Shown here piece after piece: positions 33,987 through 42,292 of a stretch of DNA of 64,000 bases. This DNA comes from Microbispora hainanensis (GTDB lineage Bacteria > Actinomycetota > Actinomycetes > Streptosporangiales > Streptosporangiaceae): NCBI RefSeq assembly GCF_006874475.1, contig NZ_VIRM01000010.1:116416-180415 (forward strand). The letters are read 5' to 3'. Position 1 is the first letter of the stretch, and each line of letters starts with the position of its first letter. Under the pieces are notes generated by a model. It saw nothing but the letters and a program-made list of their open reading frames with translations, made no database searches and had not been told where the DNA came from. The position numbers were made by a program, and so were the translations under genes.

Positions 33987-34730
33987 TCATGGGGTCCGCA
34001 GCGCCAGTCGCACGCGGTATCGGTCTCCGCGCATGACGCTGCGTACGTGTTCGAACGGACCGTGGGCGTCGAAGGTGAGGCGTTCGACGTAGAACGCGTG
34101 TGCGCCCGCGGCCACTCCGAGGGTCGTGGCGTCCTCGTCGAGCACGCCGCCGACCGTGAAGGTCTCGACGGCCTCGCGCGGGACCAGCCCGTACTTCTCG
34201 TTGAGGGTCTGGTAGAGCGACCGGTCGGTGAAGTCGATGTCGGCGAGACCGGGAAACCGGTCGAGCGGGAGGAGCGCGGTCTGCACGCCCACCGGCCGGG
34301 AGCCGTCGGTCCTGAGCCTGCGCAGCCGCAGCATCCGGGCGCCGGGCGGCAGCTGCATCTCGGGGGGCAGGTCCTCCTCGCCCGCCGTGACGACCGACTG
34401 GCCGAGGACCCGCGAGCCCGCGCTGTGGCCGAGCTGCGCGAGCTCGCCGGTGAACGACGTGACCCACCGCGCGCCGGCGGTCAGGCTCGTGTCGCGGACG
34501 AAGGTGCCCCGGCCCTGCTCCCTGACCAGCACCCCGCGGTCGACCAGCCGGGCCACCGCCTGCCGGACCGTGACGCGGCTGACGCCGTACGCCTTGCCCA
34601 GCTCCTCCTCGGTCGGAAGCCGCTGGCCGGGCACCCACTCGCCGGCGTCGACGCGTTGCTGCAGGCTCCGTTCGACCTGCAGGTAGAGAGGGACACCCGA
34701 GGTGGGGTCCAGCCCCTTCACGATCACCAT
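33987..34730 (-). CDS. GntR/HutC-family regulator
   Basis: A 247-aa repressor: N-terminal winged helix (GVPLYLQVERSLQQRV, LPTEEELGKAYGVSRVTVRQAV) and a UTRA ligand-binding domain from about residue 95 (SRPVGVQTALLP, FYVERLTFDAHGPFEHVRSV). HutC-type UTRA domains often sense phosphorylated amino sugars, the sort of compound made by the neighbouring ROK and SIS proteins. The start overlaps the end of the ROK gene by 7 bp. It probably represses the importer operon from the inverted repeat at 38643. Confidence 0.88.
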   Translation of the reverse strand: MVIVKGLDPTSGVPLYLQVERSLQQRVDAGEWVPGQRLPTEEELGKAYGVSRVTVRQAVARLVDRGVLVREQGRGTFVRDTSLTAGARWVTSFTGELAQLGHSAGSRVLGQSVVTAGEEDLPPEMQLPPGARMLRLRRLRTDGSRPVGVQTALLPLDRFPGLADIDFTDRSLYQTLNEKYGLVPREAVETFTVGGVLDEDATTLGVAAGAHAFYVERLTFDAHGPFEHVRSVMRGDRYRVRLALRTP

Positions 34731-35554
34731 TCCTCCGTTCTGGCGATGAGGAGTGCTCCCACGGCGCCCGCCCGGGAGCCCAGTGCGGCGGGCCGCACCG
34801 GCACCCGGCGGCCGTCGGGTGAGGCGAACCTCGCGACGTGCCGCTGCAGCGGAGGGCCGAGGACGTCCATCGCGTCGGCCAGCCCGCCGCCGATGAGAAT
34901 GATCTCGGGATCGATCGTGCTGGCGACAGCCGCGACGCCCCGGGCGAGACGGGCGGCGTACGCGTCGAGCGCGGCGCGTGCCCGCTCGTCTCCCGCGCGG
35001 GCCGCCGCCACCAGGGCGGGGCCGTCGCGCAGCGACGAACCGGACGCGGCCTGCTCGAACGGCCCGTGAAGAGGGTCATTCGGCACGTCGGCCGGCAGCC
35101 AGCCCCACGATCCGGCGCTGCCGTGGACGCCGCGCCAGATCCGGCCGTCGATCAGGAGGGCGCCGCCGATGCCGGTGCCGACGGCCAGCAGCACGGCCGA
35201 CCTGACCCCCTTGGCCGCGCCTTCGGCCGCTTCGGCGAGCAGGGTGAGGTGGCCGTCCAGGCCGAGCCGTACGGGCGCGCCCAGGCGGGCCTCCAGGTCC
35301 TCCCGCAGCGCGCGGCCCTCCAGCCACGGCAGCGCGGGGACGAACATCGGCCGGCTCTCGCCGGAGGTCCCCGGCAGGCCGATCCCGACTCCCGCCGGTC
35401 GGGCGATTGCCGCGCAGAGTCCGGCCACCTGGTCGAGGAACGCGTCGTAGGAGCCGGCCACCGGGGCCGTGACGAGCTCCCCGCGTCCGTCCGGCGTCTC
35501 GGCCAGGACCCGTACGGAGGTGCCGCCGACGTCGATGCCGACGAACGTCGTCAT
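34724..35554 (-). CDS. ROK-family sugar kinase
   Basis: A 276-aa kinase of the ROK/BadF-like actin-fold group: phosphate-1 loop FVGIDVGGTSVRVLAE, GVGIGLPGTSGE, catalytic-Asp region RLGLDGHLTLLAEA, phosphate-2 VGTGIGGALLIDGRI, and the adenosine motif IILIGGGLADA. The CxCGxxGCxE zinc motif of most ROK kinases is missing (the local sequence is HGSAGSWGW), so it is an atypical member. ATG at 35554 overlaps the permease stop by 4 bp. It probably phosphorylates the imported sugar. Confidence 0.82.
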   Translation of the reverse strand: MTTFVGIDVGGTSVRVLAETPDGRGELVTAPVAGSYDAFLDQVAGLCAAIARPAGVGIGLPGTSGESRPMFVPALPWLEGRALREDLEARLGAPVRLGLDGHLTLLAEAAEGAAKGVRSAVLLAVGTGIGGALLIDGRIWRGVHGSAGSWGWLPADVPNDPLHGPFEQAASGSSLRDGPALVAAARAGDERARAALDAYAARLARGVAAVASTIDPEIILIGGGLADAMDVLGPPLQRHVARFASPDGRRVPVRPAALGSRAGAVGALLIARTEEW

Positions 35555-36375
35555 CCCTTCACCCCCGTCCGGGAGATGCTCTGTACGAACACACGCTGGG
35601 CGAGCAGGAACACCACGATCGTGGGCACGCTGGCGATCAGCGCTCCCGCCATGACCACGTTCTGGTACTGCACGCTCGTGCTGTAGGACAGCAGGCGGCT
35701 CAGCGCGAGGACGACGGGGAACTTGTCGTCCGACTGCAGGATCGACAGCGGCCACAGGAAGTTGTTCCAGTAGAAGACGAAGGCGAAGATCGCGAGGCTG
35801 ACCAGCGCCGGGCGCAGCAGCGGCGTGACGATCTGCCAGACGATGCGCCCCTCCGAGGCACCGTCCAGGCGGGCGGCCTCGATCAGCTCGTCGGGGACGT
35901 CCGCGATGAACTGCCGCATCAGGAAGATGCCGAAGGCGTTCGCCAGCCAGGGCAGCATCACGCCGAGGTAGGAGTCGGCCAGGCCCATCGTGGAGACCAG
36001 CCAGTACAGCGGCACCAGGGTCACGATCGGCGGCAGGAACATCGTCGCGACGACCGACCAGAAGATCAGGTCGCGGCCCCGGAAGCGATACTTCGCGAAC
36101 ACGAAGCCCGCCATGACGCTGGTCACCAGCACCGACAGCGTGGAGACCCCGGCGATCAGGACGCTGTTGGCGAAGGCGCCGCCGAAGGGGACGGCCTGGA
36201 AGACCTCGCCGAACGCGGAGAACGTCACATGCGACGGAAACCAGGTCGGCGGCGCCTTCTGGAGCTCCTCCGGGCCCTTCAGCGCCGAGATCACCATCCA
36301 GTAGAGCGGGAACAGCGGCACCAGGATGACCAGCCCGAGCGCGAGTGCCGTGGCCGCGCGTGCCGTGCGCCTCAT
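35551..36375 (-). CDS. Sugar ABC transporter permease (MalG type)
   Basis: A 274-aa membrane protein with six predicted segments. The EAA loop that contacts the ATPase is EAARLDGASEGRIVWQIVTP (about 190-210), and the pattern LVPLYWLVSTMGLADSYLGV is typical of carbohydrate uptake family 1. It is coupled to both neighbours by 4-bp overlaps. No ATPase gene is in the operon; as usual in actinomycetes, a shared MsiK-like ATPase elsewhere would drive it. Confidence 0.9.
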   Translation of the reverse strand: MRRTARAATALALGLVILVPLFPLYWMVISALKGPEELQKAPPTWFPSHVTFSAFGEVFQAVPFGGAFANSVLIAGVSTLSVLVTSVMAGFVFAKYRFRGRDLIFWSVVATMFLPPIVTLVPLYWLVSTMGLADSYLGVMLPWLANAFGIFLMRQFIADVPDELIEAARLDGASEGRIVWQIVTPLLRPALVSLAIFAFVFYWNNFLWPLSILQSDDKFPVVLALSRLLSYSTSVQYQNVVMAGALIASVPTIVVFLLAQRVFVQSISRTGVKG

Positions 36376-37274
36376 GACCGTCCCTCCGCCGCCGTACGCC
36401 TGCGCATGGCCGCGAGGACGACTCCCGCGACGGCCACCAGCACGAGCAGCAGGCTGAAGGCCATGGCGCTCGCCTGACCGGCCATGCCGTTCTGGAACGC
36501 CGCCCGCTGGATCGCGTACGACAGGACCGTGGTGCTCTCGGCCGGCCCGCCCTGGGTGAGGATGTAGACGGGGTCGAACACCTGGATCGCGTTGATCGCC
36601 GCGATCAGCACGATGAACGTCGTCGTACGGCGGAGCAGTGGCAGGGTGACGCTGAACGTCTGCCGCCAGAACCCGGCGCCGTCGATGCGGGCCGCCTCGT
36701 ACACGTCGTCGGGGATCTGGGTGAGCCCCGCGATGACCAGGATCGTGTAGTAGCCGGTCATCTGCCAGACGTGGAAGATCACCAGAGAGAGCAGCGCCGT
36801 CTCGGGATCGCTCAGCCATGCGGGCGAATCGATCCCGAGGGCGCCGAGCGCCTGCGAGATCGGGCCGTAGTCGGGCGCGTAGAGCGCACCCCAGACGATC
36901 GCGATGGCCACCGTCGGGATCACGTAGGTCGAGAACAGCGCGGCCCGCGCCGCCGCCTTGCCCGCCGTCTTCGGGAAGTAGAGCAGCATCCCGAGCGCCA
37001 GGGCCAGCGGAACCGTCGTCACCAGCACGAGCACGACGTAGACCAGGGTGTTCCCGAGCGCGTTCAGGAAGTCGTCGCTGTGCAGCAGGTCGGCGTAGTT
37101 GCCCAGGCCCCGCCACGTCATCTGCGTCAGCGGCGTGTACATCGACCAGTCGTGCAGGCTGATCCAGAAGGTCAGGGCGATCGGTACGGCGACGAACAGG
37201 ACGATCACCGCCATCGCCGGCGAGAGGAAGGCTATCGCCGCCCCTCGCCGGGCGTGCCCCCGAGCAACCGTCAT
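36372..37274 (-). CDS. Sugar ABC transporter permease (MalF type)
   Basis: A 300-aa inner permease partner with six segments after a short basic N-terminus. The EAA motif is YEAARIDGAGFWRQTFSVTLP (positions about 203-222); QVFDPVYILTQGGPAEST is the usual MalF/UgpA-type tail segment. It overlaps the binding-protein gene upstream and the second permease downstream by 4 bp each. Confidence 0.9.
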   Translation of the reverse strand: MTVARGHARRGAAIAFLSPAMAVIVLFVAVPIALTFWISLHDWSMYTPLTQMTWRGLGNYADLLHSDDFLNALGNTLVYVVLVLVTTVPLALALGMLLYFPKTAGKAAARAALFSTYVIPTVAIAIVWGALYAPDYGPISQALGALGIDSPAWLSDPETALLSLVIFHVWQMTGYYTILVIAGLTQIPDDVYEAARIDGAGFWRQTFSVTLPLLRRTTTFIVLIAAINAIQVFDPVYILTQGGPAESTTVLSYAIQRAAFQNGMAGQASAMAFSLLLVLVAVAGVVLAAMRRRTAAEGRS

Positions 37275-38590
37275 GCCCCGGCCTTGGCCAGAATGCCGGC
37301 GACCTCACTCTGCGCCGCGGTCATCGCCTGCTGCGCGGTCTCCTTGCCGAACACGATGTTCTCGATGTGCTTCTGCACGGCCTGGCTCATGGCCTCGCCG
37401 CCGAGCACCGTCGGGAAGGGCTTCGCGTTCGGCAGTTCGGCGACGTACGCCGCGATGAACGGGTCGGACAGGTCGGCCTTGTGCGCCGTGAGGTCGCTGG
37501 TCCTGCTGGGCAGGATGCCCATCGACATCAGGATGTCGCCCATCGCGGACGAGCCGCCCTTGCCGCTCTCGGGTCCGTTGAGGAACTGGAGGAACTTCCA
37601 GGCCGCGTCCTGCTTGGCCGGCGAGGCCTTGCCGTTCACCATCGTCAGCCAGGAGTAGGACACGCCCGCCGACGCCGTGCCGTCCGGGCCGACCGGCACC
37701 GGCGCCACGCCGACGTCGGAGTAGCGGTCGCCCATGGCCTGCTTGAGCGCGCTCTGCCACCAGTTCGCCATGATGATCATGCCGGTCTTGCCGTTGACGA
37801 AGTTGTCGAGGTAGGGCCCGGTCGTGTTGGCGTTGGCGCTGCTCATGGACGGCTGGGTGGCCCCGCTCTTGATCAGGTCCGCGTAGAGCTGCGCGGCGGC
37901 CACGACCTTCGGGTCGTCCAGCTTGGGCGTGCTGCCGTCGAGCAACTGCCCGCCGTTGGAGTTCACCAGCGACAGCCAGGGGTGGACGGCGCCCGAGGCC
38001 CAGCTCGTGATCAGGCCGAAGCCCTGCTGCGTCACCTTGCCGCCGTCGCGCTTGGTCAGCTTGGCGGCGTCGGCCTTCAGCTCGTCCCAGGTCTTGGGCG
38101 GCGCGGGGATGCCGGCCTCGGCGAACAGCTTCTTGTTGTAGTTGAGCGCGTAGAGGTCGACCTCGTTCGGATAGCCGCGCACCTGGCCCTGCTTGGTGAC
38201 GTCGTCGACCATGTTCCCCGGCCAGCCGGCCTTGACGTCCGCGGCCACGCCCGAGGGGGCGGGGGCGGCCAGGCCGTCCCGCACAAGTTCGGGCAGCCAG
38301 AGGTCGTAGATGCCCGCGATGGTGGGGCCGTTGGGGCTCGCGCCCTGCGTCCTCAGCGTGCTGAGCAGGTTCGCGAACGGGACCGCCCGGATGTCGACCG
38401 TGACATCGGGGTTCTTGGTGTGGAACGCGGCGGCCGCGGCCTTGAGCGCCGTCACCTGCTCGGGTCCCCAGTGGGTAAGGAATGAAATCGTCTGCGGTCC
38501 GCCGGCCGCTCCGTTGTCCGCTGAGCCGCCGCATCCGGCGAGCGCGAGCGCCAGCACGGCACCTAGTGAGATCGCTCCGACAGTTCTCAA
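37271..38590 (-). CDS. Sugar ABC transporter substrate-binding lipoprotein
   Basis: A 439-aa extracytoplasmic solute-binding protein (SBP family 1). The N-terminus is a lipoprotein signal with lipobox LALAGC (Cys about 20). The mature part has THWGPEQVTALKAAAAAFH, a GIYDLWLPELVRDG hinge and a central WASGAVHPWLSLVNSNGG, as in maltose/multiple-sugar binders. The start is TTG at 38590 with GGAGG 9 nt upstream. It is first in the order SBP-permease-permease-ROK-GntR-SIS. The exact sugar cannot be read; a (amino)sugar is suggested by the operon. Confidence 0.9.
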   Translation of the reverse strand: MRTVGAISLGAVLALALAGCGGSADNGAAGGPQTISFLTHWGPEQVTALKAAAAAFHTKNPDVTVDIRAVPFANLLSTLRTQGASPNGPTIAGIYDLWLPELVRDGLAAPAPSGVAADVKAGWPGNMVDDVTKQGQVRGYPNEVDLYALNYNKKLFAEAGIPAPPKTWDELKADAAKLTKRDGGKVTQQGFGLITSWASGAVHPWLSLVNSNGGQLLDGSTPKLDDPKVVAAAQLYADLIKSGATQPSMSSANANTTGPYLDNFVNGKTGMIIMANWWQSALKQAMGDRYSDVGVAPVPVGPDGTASAGVSYSWLTMVNGKASPAKQDAAWKFLQFLNGPESGKGGSSAMGDILMSMGILPSRTSDLTAHKADLSDPFIAAYVAELPNAKPFPTVLGGEAMSQAVQKHIENIVFGKETAQQAMTAAQSEVAGILAKAGA

Positions 38591-38642
38591 GGGGGTCTGC
38601 CTCCTCCCCGCTGTACGCCGCCGCCGACCGGGCGTCGTTACA

Positions 38643-38662
38643 TCGTTAGGTTGTTATAACGA
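38643..38662. promoter_or_regulatory. Inverted repeat upstream of sugar importer
   Basis: TCGTTA (38643-38648) and TAACGA (38657-38662), with the nested palindrome GTTATAAC at 38653-38660, 53 bp upstream of the TTG start. It is an AT-rich island in GC-rich sequence; a probable promoter/operator for the GntR regulator of this operon. Confidence 0.5.
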
Positions 38663-38755
38663 ATTTTTGCCGCGAGGGGAAGAGATGCGGGCGAAGACGT
38701 GAACGAGCGAGCGGCCCGACGGCTGCCGCCGGGCCGCTCTTCCACCTCTGCCTGG

Positions 38756-40414
38756 TCAGCGCATGACGAAGCGCTGGGCCGCGGTGCCGTTGCAGTCGTA
38801 GATCTGCAGGCGGGTGCCGTTGCCGGTCGCGCCGCCGGGCGAGTCGACGCACCGGCCCGACTGGGGGTTCTGGATCGACCCGTCGGCCCGCCGCACCCAG
38901 TTCTGCGCGCCGGTGTCGTTGCAGTCGTAGAGCTGCAACGGGGTGCCGTTGGCGGTGCCGCCCGACCGCACGTCGAGGCAGCGGCCGAGGGTGCGCAGCG
39001 TCTGCCCGCTCCAGGTCCAGAACTGGTCCTTGGCGTAGGACTGGCAGTCCCACAGCTGCACCGCCGTGCCGTTGCCGCCCGTGTCGTCGCCCGCCACGTC
39101 GACGCACTTGCCGCCGGGGCCGATGATGTTCGCGCCGGACGGGCCGCCCGTGCCCCCGCCGAAGCTCCCGATCGTCATCCTCGCCGACGACGGGTCGGGC
39201 TGGTCGATGACCGGGGCGAACCCGCCGACGTCGTCGTAGGAGAAGCCGTAGGCCAGGCCGTTCAGCGCGTGGGCGTGGATCGTCTTGCTGAACAGGTTCG
39301 ACGCGGACTGGCCGTAGAACTTCGTGGCGTCCGTGGTCGGCTGGGTGTCGTACATGACCCGGCCGGTCGTCGAGAGCGTCGCGCGGTTGAGCGCGGCGCA
39401 GACCCGCGCGCCCACCGCGAGGATGGCCGCCTGGTTCGGCTGGTTCGGCGGCTGCATGCCGCCGGCGCACGCGAAGACGTCGCTCGTGGCCGGTTTGGTG
39501 AGCGTGCCGATGACGGCGCCGGACGCGTTCCTGAACGTCCAGCTCGCGCCGCTGGTGGTGCCGGTGAAGGTGCCCAGCGACGTCTGGACGGTCAGCGGAC
39601 GCGTGGCGTAGTAGGACCACACGCCGTTCACGTACGCGTCGAGGTACGTCGAGGGGAACAGGCCCTTGGCGATGGCGTGGACGGGCGCGAGCACGCGCAG
39701 CGGGAGGCCGTCGGAGGCCCTCGTCGTCGTCAGGGCCGACCACGGCGAACCCAGGCTCGCGAACGCGCTGAGGATGCCGGCGCGGTCGCCGGCGATGCCC
39801 TGCGTCTGGGTGTTGCCGGAGGCGTCGGTGACGCTGACCGTCACCGGGAAGCCGAACATGTCGACCGTGGTGGAGTTGATGAAGATGCCCGCGCCGCCGT
39901 TGCTCGTCCGGGCGAACTCGGTCCAGTCGTAGAGGATGCCGGCGTTCGGGTCGCTGTCGACCCAGGGCGCGGGCTCCACCAGTCCGTTCGTTGTGAGGAA
40001 GAAGCGCAGCTTCGCGCCCATCGACACGTAGACGCGGCCACCGGACAGGTTCGGCGGCAGCGTGACGGTCGCGCTGGCGCCGTTGCCCGGCCCGGGGATC
40101 GCGATGTCCGGCGCGGGGACCGGCCCGTTGGGAATCGACGAGGGGAAGGAGTACGCGCGCCACGTTCCCGAGGCGTCCACGTATCCCTGCTGACCGGTGA
40201 GCGAGTTGCGGGCGACGACGTAGACGTACGTCGCGTCGCCCCGGCCGGAGTTGTTGGTGATCATGAAGGGCAACTGCGTGACGGCGGCGTCCGCCGCCTG
40301 CTGCCCGGCGGCGAGGACCACCGCCTGGGCCAGCAGGACGACGGCGAGCTGGACGACGGCGAGCTGGACGACGGCGAGCAGGGCCCGCCGCCATCGCCGC
40401 GACGACATGTGCAT
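38756..40414 (-). CDS. Secreted GH64 beta-1,3-glucanase with ricin-type lectin domain
   Basis: A 552-aa exported enzyme. A signal peptide fills residues 1-43 (basic MHMSSRRWRR, then a hydrophobic stretch containing LAVVQ repeats, cleavage near AADAAV). Residues about 45-410 match the GH64/thaumatin-like fold: LPFMITNNSG, YSFPSSIPNG, ILYDWTEFA, FPSTYLDAYVNGVWSYY, KTIHAHALNGLAYGFSYDD. Residues about 425-552 are a ricin B-type beta-trefoil with three QxW-like repeats (CVDVAGDDTGGNGTAVQLWDC and relatives). It degrades fungal-type beta-1,3-glucan outside the cell. LacI-type boxes lie upstream. Confidence 0.9.
   Translation of the reverse strand: MHMSSRRWRRALLAVVQLAVVQLAVVLLAQAVVLAAGQQAADAAVTQLPFMITNNSGRGDATYVYVVARNSLTGQQGYVDASGTWRAYSFPSSIPNGPVPAPDIAIPGPGNGASATVTLPPNLSGGRVYVSMGAKLRFFLTTNGLVEPAPWVDSDPNAGILYDWTEFARTSNGGAGIFINSTTVDMFGFPVTVSVTDASGNTQTQGIAGDRAGILSAFASLGSPWSALTTTRASDGLPLRVLAPVHAIAKGLFPSTYLDAYVNGVWSYYATRPLTVQTSLGTFTGTTSGASWTFRNASGAVIGTLTKPATSDVFACAGGMQPPNQPNQAAILAVGARVCAALNRATLSTTGRVMYDTQPTTDATKFYGQSASNLFSKTIHAHALNGLAYGFSYDDVGGFAPVIDQPDPSSARMTIGSFGGGTGGPSGANIIGPGGKCVDVAGDDTGGNGTAVQLWDCQSYAKDQFWTWSGQTLRTLGRCLDVRSGGTANGTPLQLYDCNDTGAQNWVRRADGSIQNPQSGRCVDSPGGATGNGTRLQIYDCNGTAAQRFVMR
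40341..40385 (-). repeat. 15-bp repeat in signal-peptide region
   Basis: Two perfect copies of acggcgagctggacg and a diverged third, in frame; they encode the repeated LAVVQ units of the signal peptide hydrophobic core. Confidence 0.8.
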
Positions 40415-40454
40415 CTCTCGGCTCCTCTGGGGGGTGAAGGGCGTAGACGAGCTG

Positions 40455-40468
40455 TGAGAGCGCTCTCA
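40455..40468. promoter_or_regulatory. LacI-family operator palindrome (box 1)
   Basis: Perfect 14-bp palindrome TGAGAGCGCTCTCA, 40 bp upstream of the glucanase start, followed by an AT-rich stretch. It resembles the CebR box TGGGAGCGCTCCCA that controls cellulases in streptomycetes. Confidence 0.75.
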
Positions 40469-40552
40469 GAAAAGTAACTTTACTGTTAACTGACCGCGCG
40501 TCAATAGCCCCCTGACACTTGTCATGCCACCGCGAGGAGCCCGATCCTCTTG

Positions 40553-40566
40553 GGAGAGCGCTTTCC
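40553..40566. promoter_or_regulatory. LacI-family operator-like site (box 2)
   Basis: GGAGAGCGCTTTCC, an imperfect version of the same AGCGCT-centred palindrome, in the same upstream region of the glucanase gene and just beyond the stop of the thiolase gene. Confidence 0.55.
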
Positions 40567-40573
40567 TTGCCAC

Positions 40574-41764
<1,191 letters not shown>

Positions 41765-41853
41765 CTAGAAATCATTCCAGGCGCGGACAACGGTGCGGTC
41801 CCGCTCAGTGGTGCGTGACCGCGATCGCGAAAACAAGGGGGTACGGATCGGCG

Positions 41854-42141
41854 TCAGGCATGAGCGGACACCTCCACCATCGCGAGCACGTCGACGGTCA
41901 CGCCGATGCGGGCGGCCGCCCGGGTGGCCTGGGCGATGTGGTCCTTGAACGCGCGTGCGTGGGGCTCGGTGTCGAAGACCGCGACCGTGTGCATCTTGCC
42001 GGTCTGCGCGTCCCGCATCCAATAACCGCTGACGAAACCCGGCCGCGCGGCGGTCCCGGGCACCACATCGGCGCGCAGCGCCCGTTCCTGCTCCGCCCGC
42101 CGGCTCTCGTCGGCGGACCAGATCCCTACCACCGCATGCAT
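41854..42141 (-). CDS. Small ABM/Dabb-fold protein
   Basis: A 95-aa protein with the ferredoxin-like dimeric alpha/beta barrel pattern of antibiotic-biosynthesis-type monooxygenases (AVVGIWSADES, PGFVSGYWMRD, HTVAVFDTEPHARAFKDH). ATG at 42141 is used, since upstream extension lacks support. Members include quinol monooxygenases and heme-degrading proteins but many have no known activity. It lies between the thiolase and a 13-bp repeat array. Confidence 0.75.
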   Translation of the reverse strand: MHAVVGIWSADESRRAEQERALRADVVPGTAARPGFVSGYWMRDAQTGKMHTVAVFDTEPHARAFKDHIAQATRAAARIGVTVDVLAMVEVSAHA

Positions 42142-42201
42142 GCCCCGCACGCTACGGCCGGGGCCGGCACCGGGCATCCGTGCGACCACTCATCCGCGGT
42201 A

Positions 42202-42292
42202 CCTATCCGTGTGCCCTGTCCGTATGCCCTGTCCGTGTGCCCTATCCGTGTGCCCTATCCGTGTGCCCTATCCGTGTGCCCTATCCGTGTGC
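42202..42292. repeat. 13-bp tandem repeat x7
   Basis: Seven contiguous units of cctatccgtgtgc (variants cctgtccgtatgc and cctgtccgtgtgc), then a decayed eighth. The period is not a multiple of three. It lies between the ABM gene start and the 3' end of the LuxR-type gene; the last unit touches its final codons. Confidence 0.92.

Noticed and set aside
42202..42292. CRISPR array
   Set aside because: Units are 13 bp and contiguous with no spacers; it is a simple tandem repeat and no cas genes are present.
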